From: Bacillus sp. E(2018)
GTDB lineage: Bacteria; Bacillota; Bacilli; Bacillales; Fictibacillaceae
Direction: 5' to 3'
DNA length: 64,000 nucleotides
Assembly: GCF_005503015.1 (NCBI RefSeq)
Contig: NZ_SCOL01000002.1
Span: forward strand, 372,001 to 436,000
Part shown: piece after piece, positions 55,666 through 63,562 of the stretch
How positions within the stretch are numbered: position 1 is the first letter of the stretch
Layout: the number at the start of each line of letters is the position of its first letter
Program-made: the position numbers and the translations under genes
The notes under the pieces: generated by a model
Database searches by the model: none
What the model saw: the letters and a program-made list of their open reading frames with translations, nothing else
Told to the model about the DNA's origin: nothing

Positions 55666-56498
55666 TGACTGATTATCTTCTCTCTCAATCTGTCTGGCGG
55701 TTGATCGACCAGTCTACACTCGGTCCGTCATTTGATGCACGGCAATCGTTTGCGACAGATGATACACTTTGCACGTCGATCGGAAGTGGCGATTCTCCCG
55801 CAACAGCACGAACTTGGGTGCATCACGACACGATCGTCCTCGGAATACAAGACACACGTCTTCCTCACCTTAAAGAGGCGATTGAATACTTAGAGTCTCG
55901 AGGATACCGGGCGATCGTAAGAAATTCCGGCGGTCTTGCTGTGGTACTCGATAGTGGTGTGTTGAACATTTCCCTTATTCTTCCTGAAAAAGAAGGGACG
56001 ATCGACATCAATCAAGGGTACGATACGATGACTGCACTTGTGGATGAGCTTCTTGCGCCGTATAACGCGAAGTTTGAAGCATACGAGATTGTCGGTTCTT
56101 ATTGCCCGGGAAGTTATGACCTAAGTATCGGCGGCAAAAAGTTTGCGGGAATCTCTCAGCGGCGTATGCGCGGCGGTGTTGCGGTACAGATTTACTTATG
56201 CGTGGACGGCAGCGGTTCAGAGCGCGCGTCCGTGATCGGAGAGTTTTATAAGCGCGGTTTAGCTGGTGAGGATACAAAGTTCCAATATCCGGAGATTGAG
56301 CCTGATGTGATGGCTAGTTTAGCTGAACTGCTGGGACGTCCGCTAACTGTTTCAGATATACATGAATCATTATTAAGAGTGCTTCACAAAAACAGCGAGC
56401 TATTTTACAGCGGCCAGCTTACAGTCGAGGAAAGCGAGCTGCTTCCTGGGAATATAAAGCGAATGTGGGATCGAAACGAGAAGGCACTGTCACTGTAG
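55665..56498 (+). CDS. lipL: Octanoyl-[GcvH]:protein N-octanoyltransferase (lipoate ligase family)
   Basis: 277 residues of the LplA/LipB fold. [20 protein letters not shown] is the lipoate-pocket strand, and [23 protein letters not shown] carries the predicted nucleophile Cys147 and the conserved Lys. LipL moves octanoyl from GcvH to E2 subunits in Bacillus lipoic acid assembly. The B. subtilis counterpart ywfL is in the same neighbourhood near pta. Start overlaps the methyltransferase stop. Confidence 0.9.
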   Translation: MTDYLLSQSVWRLIDQSTLGPSFDARQSFATDDTLCTSIGSGDSPATARTWVHHDTIVLGIQDTRLPHLKEAIEYLESRGYRAIVRNSGGLAVVLDSGVLNISLILPEKEGTIDINQGYDTMTALVDELLAPYNAKFEAYEIVGSYCPGSYDLSIGGKKFAGISQRRMRGGVAVQIYLCVDGSGSERASVIGEFYKRGLAGEDTKFQYPEIEPDVMASLAELLGRPLTVSDIHESLLRVLHKNSELFYSGQLTVEESELLPGNIKRMWDRNEKALSL

Positions 56499-56516
56499 GT
56501 GGTAGTGTCTTTTTTA
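56483..56516 (+). terminator. lipL terminator, overlapping the gene end
   Basis: GGCACT and AGTGTC (one G-U), followed by TTTTTT. The T run merges into the first unit of repeat array 8. Confidence 0.55.
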
Positions 56517-56605
56517 TGTATGAATAGTTATTTTTATGTGATTAACCGTCATTTTTATGTGATGCCTGCTCTTTTTTATGTGATGTGACTCCATTTTTAA
56601 GTGAT
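56511..56605. repeat. 20/21-bp-period repeat array 8 (TTTTTATGTGAT family)
   Basis: TTTTTATGT (last unit TTTTTAAGT) followed by GAT starts at 56511, 56531, 56552, 56573 and 56594 (20, 21, 21 and 21 bp). It lies between convergent lipL and pta and ends 60 bp before the pta terminator. Confidence 0.85.
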
Positions 56606-56653
56606 GAAGTATTTTAGCAGCAGCCTGGCCACCATGACTTCCATTTTCCATAC

Positions 56654-56682
56654 AAAAAAGCCAGCTGATAAGAGCTGGCTTC
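56654..56682 (-). terminator. pta terminator
   Basis: Minus-strand AGCCAGCTC and AGCTGGCT, followed by TTTTTTG. Confidence 0.85.
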
Positions 56683-56696
56683 ATCTAACTATGAAC

Positions 56697-57668
56697 TTAC
56701 AGAGCTTGCATCGCTGTAATCAACGCTAATTTGTATACATCTTCAGCGTTACATCCGCGAGAAAGATCGTTTACAGGCATGTTCAAGCCTTGTAGAATTG
56801 GACCGATCGCTTCAAATCCACCAAGACGTTGAACCATCTTGTAACCGATGTTTCCTGTTTCAAGGCTAGGGAAGATAAATACGTTCGCTTCCCCTTTAAT
56901 TGGTGATTCTGGAGCTTTTTTCACTGCTACAGATGGAACGAATGCCGCATCGAATTGAAGCTCTCCATCATATGGGAAGTCTGGGTTCATACCCTTTAAG
57001 ACTTCTAACGCTTCTACTACTTTTTCCGTCTCAGGAGAAACCGCTGATCCTTTTGTAGAGAAAGAAAGAAGCGCAACTTTCGGGTCGATACCGAAAACGC
57101 GTGCCGTTTCAGCAGAAACCATCGCAGATTCAGCTAGATCTTGGCTGTTAGGTGAAATGTTGATCGCGCAATCTGCGAACACATACTTTTCATCGCCACG
57201 AACCATGATGAACGCGCCAGATGTCTTCTTCACGCCTTCTTTTGTTTTGATGATCTGTAGAGCCGGACGAACCGTATCAGCAGTTGAATGTGCTGCACCA
57301 CTTACAAGTCCATGAGCTTTCCCTGTGTACACAAGCATCGTTCCGAAATAATTCTCATCTAAAAGAATCTTACGTGCTTGTTCTTCTGTTGTTTTTCCTT
57401 TACGGCGTTCCACTAATGCATCAACCAATGCGTCGAACTCACCATATTCCGCAGGATTTAATACTTCTACTCCATCTAGTGAAAATCCTCCAGCTTGTGC
57501 TTTTGCTGTAACGTCAGCAGGATTTCCTATTAAAATCGGTTGAAGAACTTTTTCAGATGCTAGACGGCTTGCCGCTTCTAGAATTCTTTCATCCGTACCT
57601 TCTGGAAAAACGATTGTTGGGTTAGCGGACTGGACTTTACTCTTTAAATCTATAAAAAGATCACTCAT
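56697..57668 (-). CDS. pta: Phosphate acetyltransferase
   Basis: 323 residues, the short Bacillus-type enzyme without the DRTGG and P-loop domains of long Pta. Interconverts acetyl-CoA and acetyl phosphate in acetate overflow. FPEGTDERIL at the N-terminus, GLVSGAAHSTADTVRPALQIIKT, MVRGDEKYVFADCAIN, LLSFSTKGSA and the C-terminal RGCNAEDVYKLA motifs are present. GGAGG precedes the ATG. The cre-like site about 100 bp upstream agrees with known CcpA activation of pta. Confidence 0.96.
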   Translation of the reverse strand: MSDLFIDLKSKVQSANPTIVFPEGTDERILEAASRLASEKVLQPILIGNPADVTAKAQAGGFSLDGVEVLNPAEYGEFDALVDALVERRKGKTTEEQARKILLDENYFGTMLVYTGKAHGLVSGAAHSTADTVRPALQIIKTKEGVKKTSGAFIMVRGDEKYVFADCAINISPNSQDLAESAMVSAETARVFGIDPKVALLSFSTKGSAVSPETEKVVEALEVLKGMNPDFPYDGELQFDAAFVPSVAVKKAPESPIKGEANVFIFPSLETGNIGYKMVQRLGGFEAIGPILQGLNMPVNDLSRGCNAEDVYKLALITAMQAL

Positions 57669-57765
57669 GATTTAGCCTCCTATTTTCTCTATATAAACTG
57701 TACTTTTTTTGCACTCACTATTAGGGTACTCCTTTTTTCACACCTTTTAAACCTATCCATGCAGT

Positions 57766-57779
57766 TGTAAGCGCTTGAT
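57766..57779. promoter_or_regulatory. cre-like site upstream of pta
   Basis: TGTAAGCGCTTGAT matches the left half of TGWAANCGNTNWCA and loses the last three positions, as does the known activating cre of B. subtilis pta. It lies about 100 bp before the start codon. Confidence 0.45.
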
Positions 57780-57898
57780 AAAAGAAGTTCTTATATTTAG
57801 AATTTTTTTACGTCTATGAAAATTTATTTTTTGGAATATGAATCTTTTTCGTTCATTTATCGTAAAATTGTTTGAAAAATTTTGAGGAGGAATTATAC

Positions 57899-58675
57899 AT
57901 GTCTTTTGTAAACCGTATGTTAGCTTCTGTAGGTATTGGATCAGCAAAGGTAGACACCATTTTAGATAAAGATACGTACTCACCTGGTGAGAGCATTACA
58001 GGAAAGATTAGAATCGAGGGTGGTAAAGTCGATCAGAACATCGATCACATCACTCTTTATGTCATGACAGAATACTATCGTGAAGTGGACGATAAAAAAG
58101 TGAGAGATACTGCAGCGATTGAAAAGACGAATGTAACGAGCTCACTTGTTGTTAAAGCAGGCAGTCAGCAAGAGATTCCGTTCTCTCTTAAACTTCCATA
58201 CGATGCTCCATTAACACTTGGGCACACACCGGTATGGATAAAAACAGGTCTTGATATCCAAATGGCAGTAGATCCAACAGATAACGATCAGATTCGTGTG
58301 CTGCCTGACGCTGAAACGTCTGCAATCTTTGATGCGATCGAGCAGCTTGGATTCCGCCTTCGTAAAGCTTATTGCGGTTCTGCACCACGTTATATGCGCC
58401 GCAGACTTCCGTTTTTACAAGAGTTTGAGTACGTGCCAACGTCAGGAGCTTATGCTGGAAAGCTAGATGAGCTTGAAGTGATCTTAGTTCCACAAACAGA
58501 CAGCATTGAGCTGTTCTTAGAGATCGATAAAAAAGGTAAAGGATTGTTCGGCATGCTGTCAGAAGCAATGGACATGGATGAGACGAAGGTTCGCCTCACA
58601 CTGTCACGAGCTGAACTTAGAAATCCTGCTAGTGTTAAGAGCAAGATCGAGCAGTTGCTTCGCCAATACAGCTAA
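57899..58675 (+). CDS. spo0M: Sporulation control protein Spo0M
   Basis: 258 residues from the ATG at 57899, with GAGGAGG upstream, equal in length to B. subtilis Spo0M. Arrestin-like beta-sandwich: DTILDKDTYSPGESITGKIRIEGG near the N-terminus, DHITLYVMTEYYREVDDKKV, PFSLKLPYDAPLTLGHTPVWIKTGLDIQMAVDPTD. The C-terminal EVILVPQTDSIELFLEIDKKG adds a further strand pair. It modulates early sporulation and cell morphology; the mechanism is uncertain. Own promoter region, divergent from pta. Confidence 0.94.
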   Translation: MSFVNRMLASVGIGSAKVDTILDKDTYSPGESITGKIRIEGGKVDQNIDHITLYVMTEYYREVDDKKVRDTAAIEKTNVTSSLVVKAGSQQEIPFSLKLPYDAPLTLGHTPVWIKTGLDIQMAVDPTDNDQIRVLPDAETSAIFDAIEQLGFRLRKAYCGSAPRYMRRRLPFLQEFEYVPTSGAYAGKLDELEVILVPQTDSIELFLEIDKKGKGLFGMLSEAMDMDETKVRLTLSRAELRNPASVKSKIEQLLRQYS

Positions 58676-58753
58676 TTCCTCCTTTTTGGATTCGTCCCTA
58701 CTTATGGTATATTTGTAGGGACGTGTTTATATCTAGCAAGGAGTGAATAATTG

Positions 58754-59497
58754 ATGAGTGAAGCAGCGATTACACTAGAAGGCTGGTATTGCCTTCATGA
58801 TTTCCGTACGATGGACTGGGCCGCTTGGAAAACGCTTTCCGGTGACCAGAGAGAATATGCGATCAATGAATTTTTAACGTTCCTTGAGAAGTGGGAGAAC
58901 GTAGAAGCAAACAAAGTGGGCAGCCATGCACTCTATAGCATCATGGGTCAAAAAGCTGACTTTATGATGATGCTTCTTCGTCCGACGATGGAAGAACTGA
59001 ACGAGATCGAAAATGCATTTAACAAAACAGCATTCGCGCAATATACAGTAAAAGAATACTCTTATGTTTCTGTTGTCGAGCTAAGTACGTACAATCCGCA
59101 AAACGAGAGCGGCGAGATGGATCCAATGATCAAAGCTCGTCTGTTCCCTGAGCTGCCAAAATGGAAGCATGTTTGCTTCTACCCGATGGACAAGCGTCGT
59201 GATGGCGAAGATAACTGGTACATGCTTCCAATGGAAGAGCGCAAGAAGATGATGTACTCTCATGGCATGATCGGTCGTGGGTATGCAGGAAAAGTAAAGC
59301 AGATCATCACAGGATCTGTTGGATTAGATGATTGGGAATGGGGCGTAACGCTGTTCTCAAACGACATGCTTCAGTTCAAGAAATTAGTATACGAAATGCG
59401 CTTTGACGAAGTAAGTGCACGCTACGGCGAATTCGGATCTTTCTATGTTGGAAACATCCTTACAAAAGAAGCAGTGCCCGCTTATTTACAGGTGTAA
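58754..59497 (+). CDS. hemQ: Coproheme decarboxylase HemQ
   Basis: 247 residues from the ATG at 58754 (TTG three bases earlier is possible), with AGGAG upstream. Chlorite dismutase-like fold without chlorite activity, converting coproheme to heme b in the coproporphyrin-dependent pathway of Firmicutes. [16 protein letters not shown] at the N-terminus, [17 protein letters not shown] with the reactive Tyr region, and [10 protein letters not shown] with the proximal His. The pta-hemQ neighbourhood is conserved (ywfI). No other heme genes are seen here. Confidence 0.94.
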   Translation: MSEAAITLEGWYCLHDFRTMDWAAWKTLSGDQREYAINEFLTFLEKWENVEANKVGSHALYSIMGQKADFMMMLLRPTMEELNEIENAFNKTAFAQYTVKEYSYVSVVELSTYNPQNESGEMDPMIKARLFPELPKWKHVCFYPMDKRRDGEDNWYMLPMEERKKMMYSHGMIGRGYAGKVKQIITGSVGLDDWEWGVTLFSNDMLQFKKLVYEMRFDEVSARYGEFGSFYVGNILTKEAVPAYLQV

Positions 59498-59501
59498 GAA
59501 T

Positions 59502-59537
59502 TAAGATGACTCATCAGTTATGATGTGTCATCTTTTT
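59502..59537 (+). terminator. hemQ terminator
   Basis: AAGATGAC with GTCATCTT and inner CATCA/TGATG pairing, followed by TTTTTTATT. Confidence 0.85.
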
Positions 59538-59635
59538 TATTTGGTCTAGTTTCCCAAAACAGCTCATACACATATATCGAATGTTCTGTTTCCCTGCTTG
59601 TACACCAAGATTAACAACATAGAGGGGGAAGGCAA

Positions 59636-60067
59636 TTGGCAGTCATTAAAGCTACAAATAAGGATATTGACTTGCTGGCACGTCTCATACGTGCGGAAGC
59701 TGAGGGTGAAGGTGACCAAGGGATGCTCCTTGTTGGTAATACCGGCGTAAATCGCATTCGCTCCAACTGCCTTGATTTTAAAAATATTCGTACGATGCAG
59801 CAGATGGTCTTTCAAAGACCTGGTGGATTTGAAGCCACGATTAAAGGATATTTTTATCAAGGTGCTAGAGAGAATGAAAGAAGGTTAGCGAGAAGGGTTA
59901 TTAACGGTCAGCGCTTCCACCCTGCCAGAAATTCTTTATGGTTTTTCGATCCAAAAGGGGCTTGTCCGAAGACTTGGTACAATCAGCCTCATTCGGGAAG
60001 CTTCAAGGCTCACTGTTTTTATCAGCCGAAACAAAGCGATTGTCCAAATGTGTTTAACACCTTTTAG
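59636..60067 (+). CDS. cwlJ: Spore cortex-lytic enzyme CwlJ
   Basis: 143 residues from a TTG at 59636 behind a GGGGGAAGG ribosome-binding region. SleB/CwlJ hydrolase domain only: ARLIRAEAEGEGDQGMLLVGNTGVNRI carries the catalytic Glu, QRFHPARNSLWFFDPKGACPKTWYNQPHSG and C-terminal HCFYQPKQSDCPNVFNTF. Without a signal peptide it matches CwlJ, which is built into the spore coat from the mother cell and cuts cortex muropeptides during germination. The next gene is its partner gerQ. Confidence 0.94.
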   Translation: MAVIKATNKDIDLLARLIRAEAEGEGDQGMLLVGNTGVNRIRSNCLDFKNIRTMQQMVFQRPGGFEATIKGYFYQGARENERRLARRVINGQRFHPARNSLWFFDPKGACPKTWYNQPHSGSFKAHCFYQPKQSDCPNVFNTF

Positions 60068-60079
60068 GGAGGTTTGTTG

Positions 60080-60559
60080 ATGAACAACTTTAATCCGTAT
60101 GGCCAAGATTATTATCGGGCTCAGAATGGAATGGGTATGATGGGTGGCGGCATGGGAGGAATGGCAGGCATGGGGGTTCCTCAAGACATGGCACAAAGTC
60201 AGCAAGCACCAGGAATGGGCGGCGGCCCTCTGCAAGATATCGGTGCACCTGGGCAGCTTCCGCTCGAACAGTCCTATATCGAAAATATTTTAAGGATGAA
60301 CAAAGGGAAAGTTGCAACCGTCTATATGACTTTTGAGAACAATGAAAAATGGAACGCTAAGGTGTTTAAAGGGATCATTGAAGCTGCTGGTCGTGATCAC
60401 ATCATCTTAAGTGATCCGCAAACAGGTAAACGTTATCTGCTATTGATGGTGTATGTAAACTATGTCACGTTTGATGAAGAGATCAATTATAGCTATCCGT
60501 ACGGTACGCAACAGCAGCAACAGCAAGGCGGTCAGATGTCCCAATACAGCCCTCGTTGA
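60080..60559 (+). CDS. gerQ: Spore coat protein GerQ
   Basis: 159 residues from the ATG at 60080, with AGGGAGG 7 bp upstream. A low-complexity Gly/Met/Gln-rich N-terminus (about 10-60, GMGMMGGGMGGMAGMG) precedes a compact C-terminal domain SYIENILRMNKGKVATVYMTFEN to LLLMVYVNYVTFDEEINYSYPYG. The tail is Gln-rich, suited for transglutaminase cross-linking known for GerQ. It is required for CwlJ localisation. cwlJ and gerQ are 12 bp apart, the arrangement of B. cereus-type genomes; in B. subtilis they are unlinked. Confidence 0.93.
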   Translation: MNNFNPYGQDYYRAQNGMGMMGGGMGGMAGMGVPQDMAQSQQAPGMGGGPLQDIGAPGQLPLEQSYIENILRMNKGKVATVYMTFENNEKWNAKVFKGIIEAAGRDHIILSDPQTGKRYLLLMVYVNYVTFDEEINYSYPYGTQQQQQQGGQMSQYSPR

Positions 60560-60593
60560 TAAATATTATTCCTGTCTGGTTCAGGCAATTATA

Positions 60594-60630
60594 GAAAAGG
60601 CGCCCTCTAGTTTAAGAGAGCGCCTTTTAT
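60594..60630. terminator. Bidirectional terminator between gerQ and ywdK
   Basis: AAAAGGCGC and GCGCCTTTT with inner CTCT/AGAG pairing. Confidence 0.8.
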
Positions 60631-61001
60631 TATGCTTTTACAACTGCGATGATTAATAGAACCCAACCAACGATAAACGCTACCCCGCCAAGCGGTGTAA
60701 TGGGACCAAAAAATTTCATCCCTGTCGTTGAGAGTGCATATAGACTTCCTGAGAAAAGCAGTATACCGATAAAGAACGACCATCCTGCTCCTGTTAATAG
60801 TGTAGATGCTGGAAACTTACCAAGCAAAACACCAATAACTAACAATGCTAGTGCGTGATACATGTGATATTGAACGCCCGTTTGATACACATTTAGCATG
60901 TTTCTTGCATTTAACTTAGCCTCAAGCGCATGTGCCCCGAAAGCTCCGAGCATGACTGCAAGCATCGCGTGAATCGCACCTAATATAAGAAAAAGCTTCA
61001 T
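60630..61001 (-). CDS. ywdK: DUF423 family membrane protein YwdK
   Basis: 123 residues from the ATG at 61001, with AGGAG 9 bp upstream. Four hydrophobic segments: LFLILGAIHAMLAVMLGAFGAHAL, YHALALLVIGVLLG, GWSFFIGILLFSGSLYAL and PLGGVAFIVGWVLLIIAVV. The GAFGAHAL signature near 20-27 is diagnostic for DUF423. Function unknown. Position near ywdI follows B. subtilis. Confidence 0.92.
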   Translation of the reverse strand: MKLFLILGAIHAMLAVMLGAFGAHALEAKLNARNMLNVYQTGVQYHMYHALALLVIGVLLGKFPASTLLTGAGWSFFIGILLFSGSLYALSTTGMKFFGPITPLGGVAFIVGWVLLIIAVVKA

Positions 61002-61116
61002 CCTGTTCCACTCCTGTTTTTCTTTTATCTTACCATTGAAAAATGACAATACAAAGGTTGCCACAGGATTGTAAAAATTTTGGCGGACGGGTTGTCCATG
61101 ATAAAAAAGGCGAACG

Positions 61117-61344
61117 CTAACGTTTTTTCGGCTGACGTTCGCTGTCCAACAATCGGACGTATTGATCGATCTTTCGCTCAAGCTCTTCTTTCTCTACTAA
61201 TTCAGAGTGAAGTTCTCGAATAATTCCTTCTAAGCTCTGAATACGCCTCTCAAACTGAAAAAGCAAGTAGCCTGCAATGACGATAGGAAAGCCCACATTA
61301 CCGAGGAGATTAACTAAGTTTAACCATTCACTTGCTCCGACCAT
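61117..61344 (-). CDS. YvrJ family small membrane protein
   Basis: 75 residues from the ATG at 61344, with GAGGGG 9 bp upstream. One membrane helix (LLGNVGFPIVIAGYLLFQFERRI), whose GFPIxIxxYLL pattern is the YvrJ family mark. An unusually long charged coiled-coil tail follows (about 30-75, SLEGIIRELHSELVEKEELERKID). YvrJ proteins are normally about 45-50 residues, so the tail is an extension. Function unknown; related proteins occur in phage lysis modules. Confidence 0.75.
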   Translation of the reverse strand: MVGASEWLNLVNLLGNVGFPIVIAGYLLFQFERRIQSLEGIIRELHSELVEKEELERKIDQYVRLLDSERQPKKR

Positions 61345-61492
61345 TTCCATTCACCCCTCTTTTTTTATCGAACAAAACAGAACGTATGTTCGTAATTTTA
61401 GTATAAGGCGAACGGAGAATATTTACCATCATTCCTTTCTCATATTTTTATTTTGATTCAAAGGACCTATTTGAAATGGGTCTTGAGAGTTT

Positions 61493-61585
61493 GTTAATCT
61501 CCGCTCCAGGTTGCACGCTTTCCACGAGGCGTGCGGTGAGCCTCCTACCGCTTTGCGCCTTTAGAAGTCGATAACATTGCTCTCC
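61493..61585. repeat. 128-bp hairpin element, copy i, truncated
   Basis: Plus orientation; GTTAATCTCCGCTCCAGG through GCTTTGCGCC is present, then the right arm is largely missing (only AGAAGTCG and GCTCTCC traces). Confidence 0.75.
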
Positions 61586-61654
61586 AAACAAAACAACATT
61601 GCGATAGGTGAGAAAAGTAAAATAACATGCTTTGAAGGAAAAAAGGTTTAAATA

Positions 61655-61660
61655 ATTGAC
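61655..61660 (+). promoter_or_regulatory. -35 element before the 56-residue membrane protein gene
   Basis: TTGACA, with TAAGAC 17 bp downstream as a poor -10. Confidence 0.35.
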
Positions 61661-61716
61661 ACTGTGGAATAAAAAAAGTAAGACAGAAAAAATTACATAC
61701 GAGGAGGAACAATAAA

Positions 61717-61887
61717 ATGGAACTTCTTATTACAATGATATATACAATTCTTGGTTTAGCTGCTCTAAGTCTAATCGCAACAGTGACTGCCATTTATTTT
61801 TCTAATAAAAAGATCAACGAAAAAATTGAAATCGCCAAACGTAGAGATGCACGCATGGAACACCAAAATACTTATGTATCGATCTAA
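61717..61887 (+). CDS. Small single-pass membrane protein, 56 residues
   Basis: MELLITMIYTILGLAALS then LIATVTAIYFSNKK: one membrane helix (about 3-28), followed by a basic then polar tail (NEKIEIAKRRDARMEHQNTYVSI). GAGGAGG lies 8 bp before the ATG and a clean terminator follows the stop, so this is a complete small transcription unit. It is below usual gene-size limits and easily missed. It is sandwiched between hairpin elements i and j. No family recognised. Confidence 0.7.
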   Translation: MELLITMIYTILGLAALSLIATVTAIYFSNKKINEKIEIAKRRDARMEHQNTYVSI

Positions 61888-61915
61888 CAGCGCTGATAAT
61901 GGTGCTGTTTTTTTT
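61886..61915 (+). terminator. Terminator of the 56-residue membrane protein gene
   Basis: AACAGCGC and GTGCTGTT around TGATAATG, followed by eight T residues. Confidence 0.85.
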
Positions 61916-61952
61916 GCACATATTATGCCTTATATTGTTGTCCTTGAAAGTT

Positions 61953-62206
61953 GTTGATTTCCGCTCCAGGTTGCTCGCTTTCCACGGGGCGAACGGTGAG
62001 CCTCCTGTCTAGTTGCAGTGACTAGCCCCTCGAGGTCAAAAGTTAAACGGTCAAAAAGGCAAAGTGCGCCTTCCAAGCCCATTTCCCTTTTGCTTGTCGG
62101 GGCTGAACAAGTCACTTCCACTTTTCGGACTGCCGCTTTGCGCCATTAGGAGTCTCCACCTGACCGCTCGTCCCGTAGGAGTCTCGCACCTTGCGCTTCA
62201 ATCAAC
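61953..62206. repeat. 128-bp hairpin element, copy j, with 125-bp nested insertion
   Basis: Plus orientation; GTTGATTTCCGC to CAATCAAC. Removing the 125-bp insert (62008-62132) leaves 129 bp. Confidence 0.85.
62008..62132. mobile_element. 125-bp nested insertion, copy 2 (CAG/CTG duplication)
   Basis: Bounded by CTG at 62005-62007 and CTG at 62130-62132. Same length and sequence family as 11313-11437 (CTAGCCCCTCGAGGTCAAAA and CTTGTCGGGGCT), but inserted at another point of the host element. Confidence 0.7.
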
Positions 62207-62315
62207 TTGCAGAGAAGAGCCTTGGGAAAATATCATCTCGCGGGATTATCCGAAAAATTTCTTGAATCCTCCCTTCTCCATCCACCTTCAGTATTCTCAT
62301 CTCCGACAAATCAAC

Positions 62316-62354
62316 AAAAAAAAGAAAAACCCACTCAAAAAGAGCAGGTTTTTC
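62316..62354 (-). terminator. ywdI terminator
   Basis: Minus-strand GAAAAACC and GGTTTTTC with inner CTC/GAG, followed by TTTTTTT. Confidence 0.75.
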
Positions 62355-62367
62355 AGCAAACTAACAT

Positions 62368-62697
62368 TTAAAAATCGAAAATAGAATCTCCGTTGCCGTC
62401 TTTTTCGTCTTGATCCTCATCCTCATAGTCCATATCAAAGTCCATCATAGACTTTTTGTGTTTTTTTGCTGGAGGAGGAGCGGTCACTAAGCTAGCTGGT
62501 TTTTGAACCGGGTATGAAGGGACCCAACCTTTTACATCAATAGCTGAATCATCCTCATCCGCTTCTAGCATTAATTCGCACAATGTTTGAATAGCTGAGA
62601 CATGTTCGCGCAGTTTTGGAGAGTTCTCATCTAATACTTTCATTTCCCCAACATGCTTTTCTATTTTTTTCGCAAACTGACTTACTGATATATTCAT
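62368..62697 (-). CDS. ywdI: DUF5327 family protein YwdI
   Basis: About 109 residues from the ATG at 62697 (MNISVSQFAKKIEKHVGEMK); the upstream sequence is only weakly ribosome-binding-site-like (GGTG). An amphipathic helical N-terminal half (to LCELMLEADED) is followed by a linker with Pro and Lys, then an acidic Asp/Glu-rich tail ending GNGDSIFDF. It resembles B. subtilis YwdI in place and in the N-terminal helix. Function unknown. Confidence 0.75.
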   Translation of the reverse strand: MNISVSQFAKKIEKHVGEMKVLDENSPKLREHVSAIQTLCELMLEADEDDSAIDVKGWVPSYPVQKPASLVTAPPPAKKHKKSMMDFDMDYEDEDQDEKDGNGDSIFDF

Positions 62698-62762
62698 CGG
62701 TTTCACCACAATTGTTTTTTTCTTATTCTATCAAACCCGTTCACATAAATAAAATATATGCC

Positions 62763-62793
62763 AAAAAAGGCAGCTCGAACAAGCTGCCTTTTG
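62763..62793. terminator. Hairpin terminator between the 76-residue gene and ywdI
   Basis: AAAAGGCAGCT and AGCTGCCTTTT enclose CGAACA-like bases; on the minus strand TTTTTTGG follows. Confidence 0.7.
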
Positions 62794-62969
62794 CTCCAAA
62801 TTCCGCTCAAGAATATTCATACACTAGCACACGTACGGTGATCCTGCCGCGAGCATGATAGTGAATGCGAAAAATAGCCCTATTTATTTTTTTGCAGCAG
62901 ACCTCCTTCTTCTCAAAAAACTAAAATCAAAAATTTCACTACACCCATTCAAATATCCATATATGTAAT

Positions 62970-63200
62970 CTATGACGTATCCACCCAACTGAAATTCTGA
63001 TTATTGAAAGGACCGGCAATTGCAGACATAACTTCCGATGCATTCTTGTTACTCACTTCGCCATACGAAAAGAAGTTCACACCTGATTCATTCGCCATGA
63101 TAACTTGTCCCGTTTTCGGCATAGAAACTGAAACCATATAGTTCTTCATAACCGACCCCATTAACAGCAGAACCCAAAGCACATACGTCATAACTTCCAT
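62970..63200 (-). CDS. Hypothetical protein with N-terminal membrane segment, about 76 residues
   Basis: ATG at 63200 with AAAGGGG 8 bp upstream. Begins MEVMTYVLWVLLLMGSVMKNYMVSV, one hydrophobic helix, then a polar domain QVIMANESGVNFFSYGEVSNKNASEVMSA. No lipobox. Not recognised as any family. The 344-bp gap after it to the carbonic anhydrase gene shows a TATAAT near 63440 but no further gene. Confidence 0.5.
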   Translation of the reverse strand: MEVMTYVLWVLLLMGSVMKNYMVSVSMPKTGQVIMANESGVNFFSYGEVSNKNASEVMSAIAGPFNNQNFSWVDTS

Positions 63201-63562
63201 CTTCCCTACCCCTTTCAAATTTTCATTGATTTGTACCGATCTATTTTAAAACCCTACTTTACTGGCAAGTATTTTTCTTTTTTCATCCTCCCTTCAAACT
63301 TACCAATGTATGTGGTGTTAATAGCGATTATACGTACCTTTTTATAAAATGTTTGTCACAATGTGCTTTTGTTTTAGAGTTTCTATCAACAAAAGATTCG
63401 CTTCAAATACAAAAAGGAGCAGATTCGGCCCACATTTTTGTATAATAGTGAATATAGAAGTGAATATGTTAGCGAGTTTAAGCTGAATATGATAGAAAAA
63501 GACGTATACTTCTAAATCTTTTTATACTTTAACTATTTTCTGTAGAAACAAGGAGGAGAATT

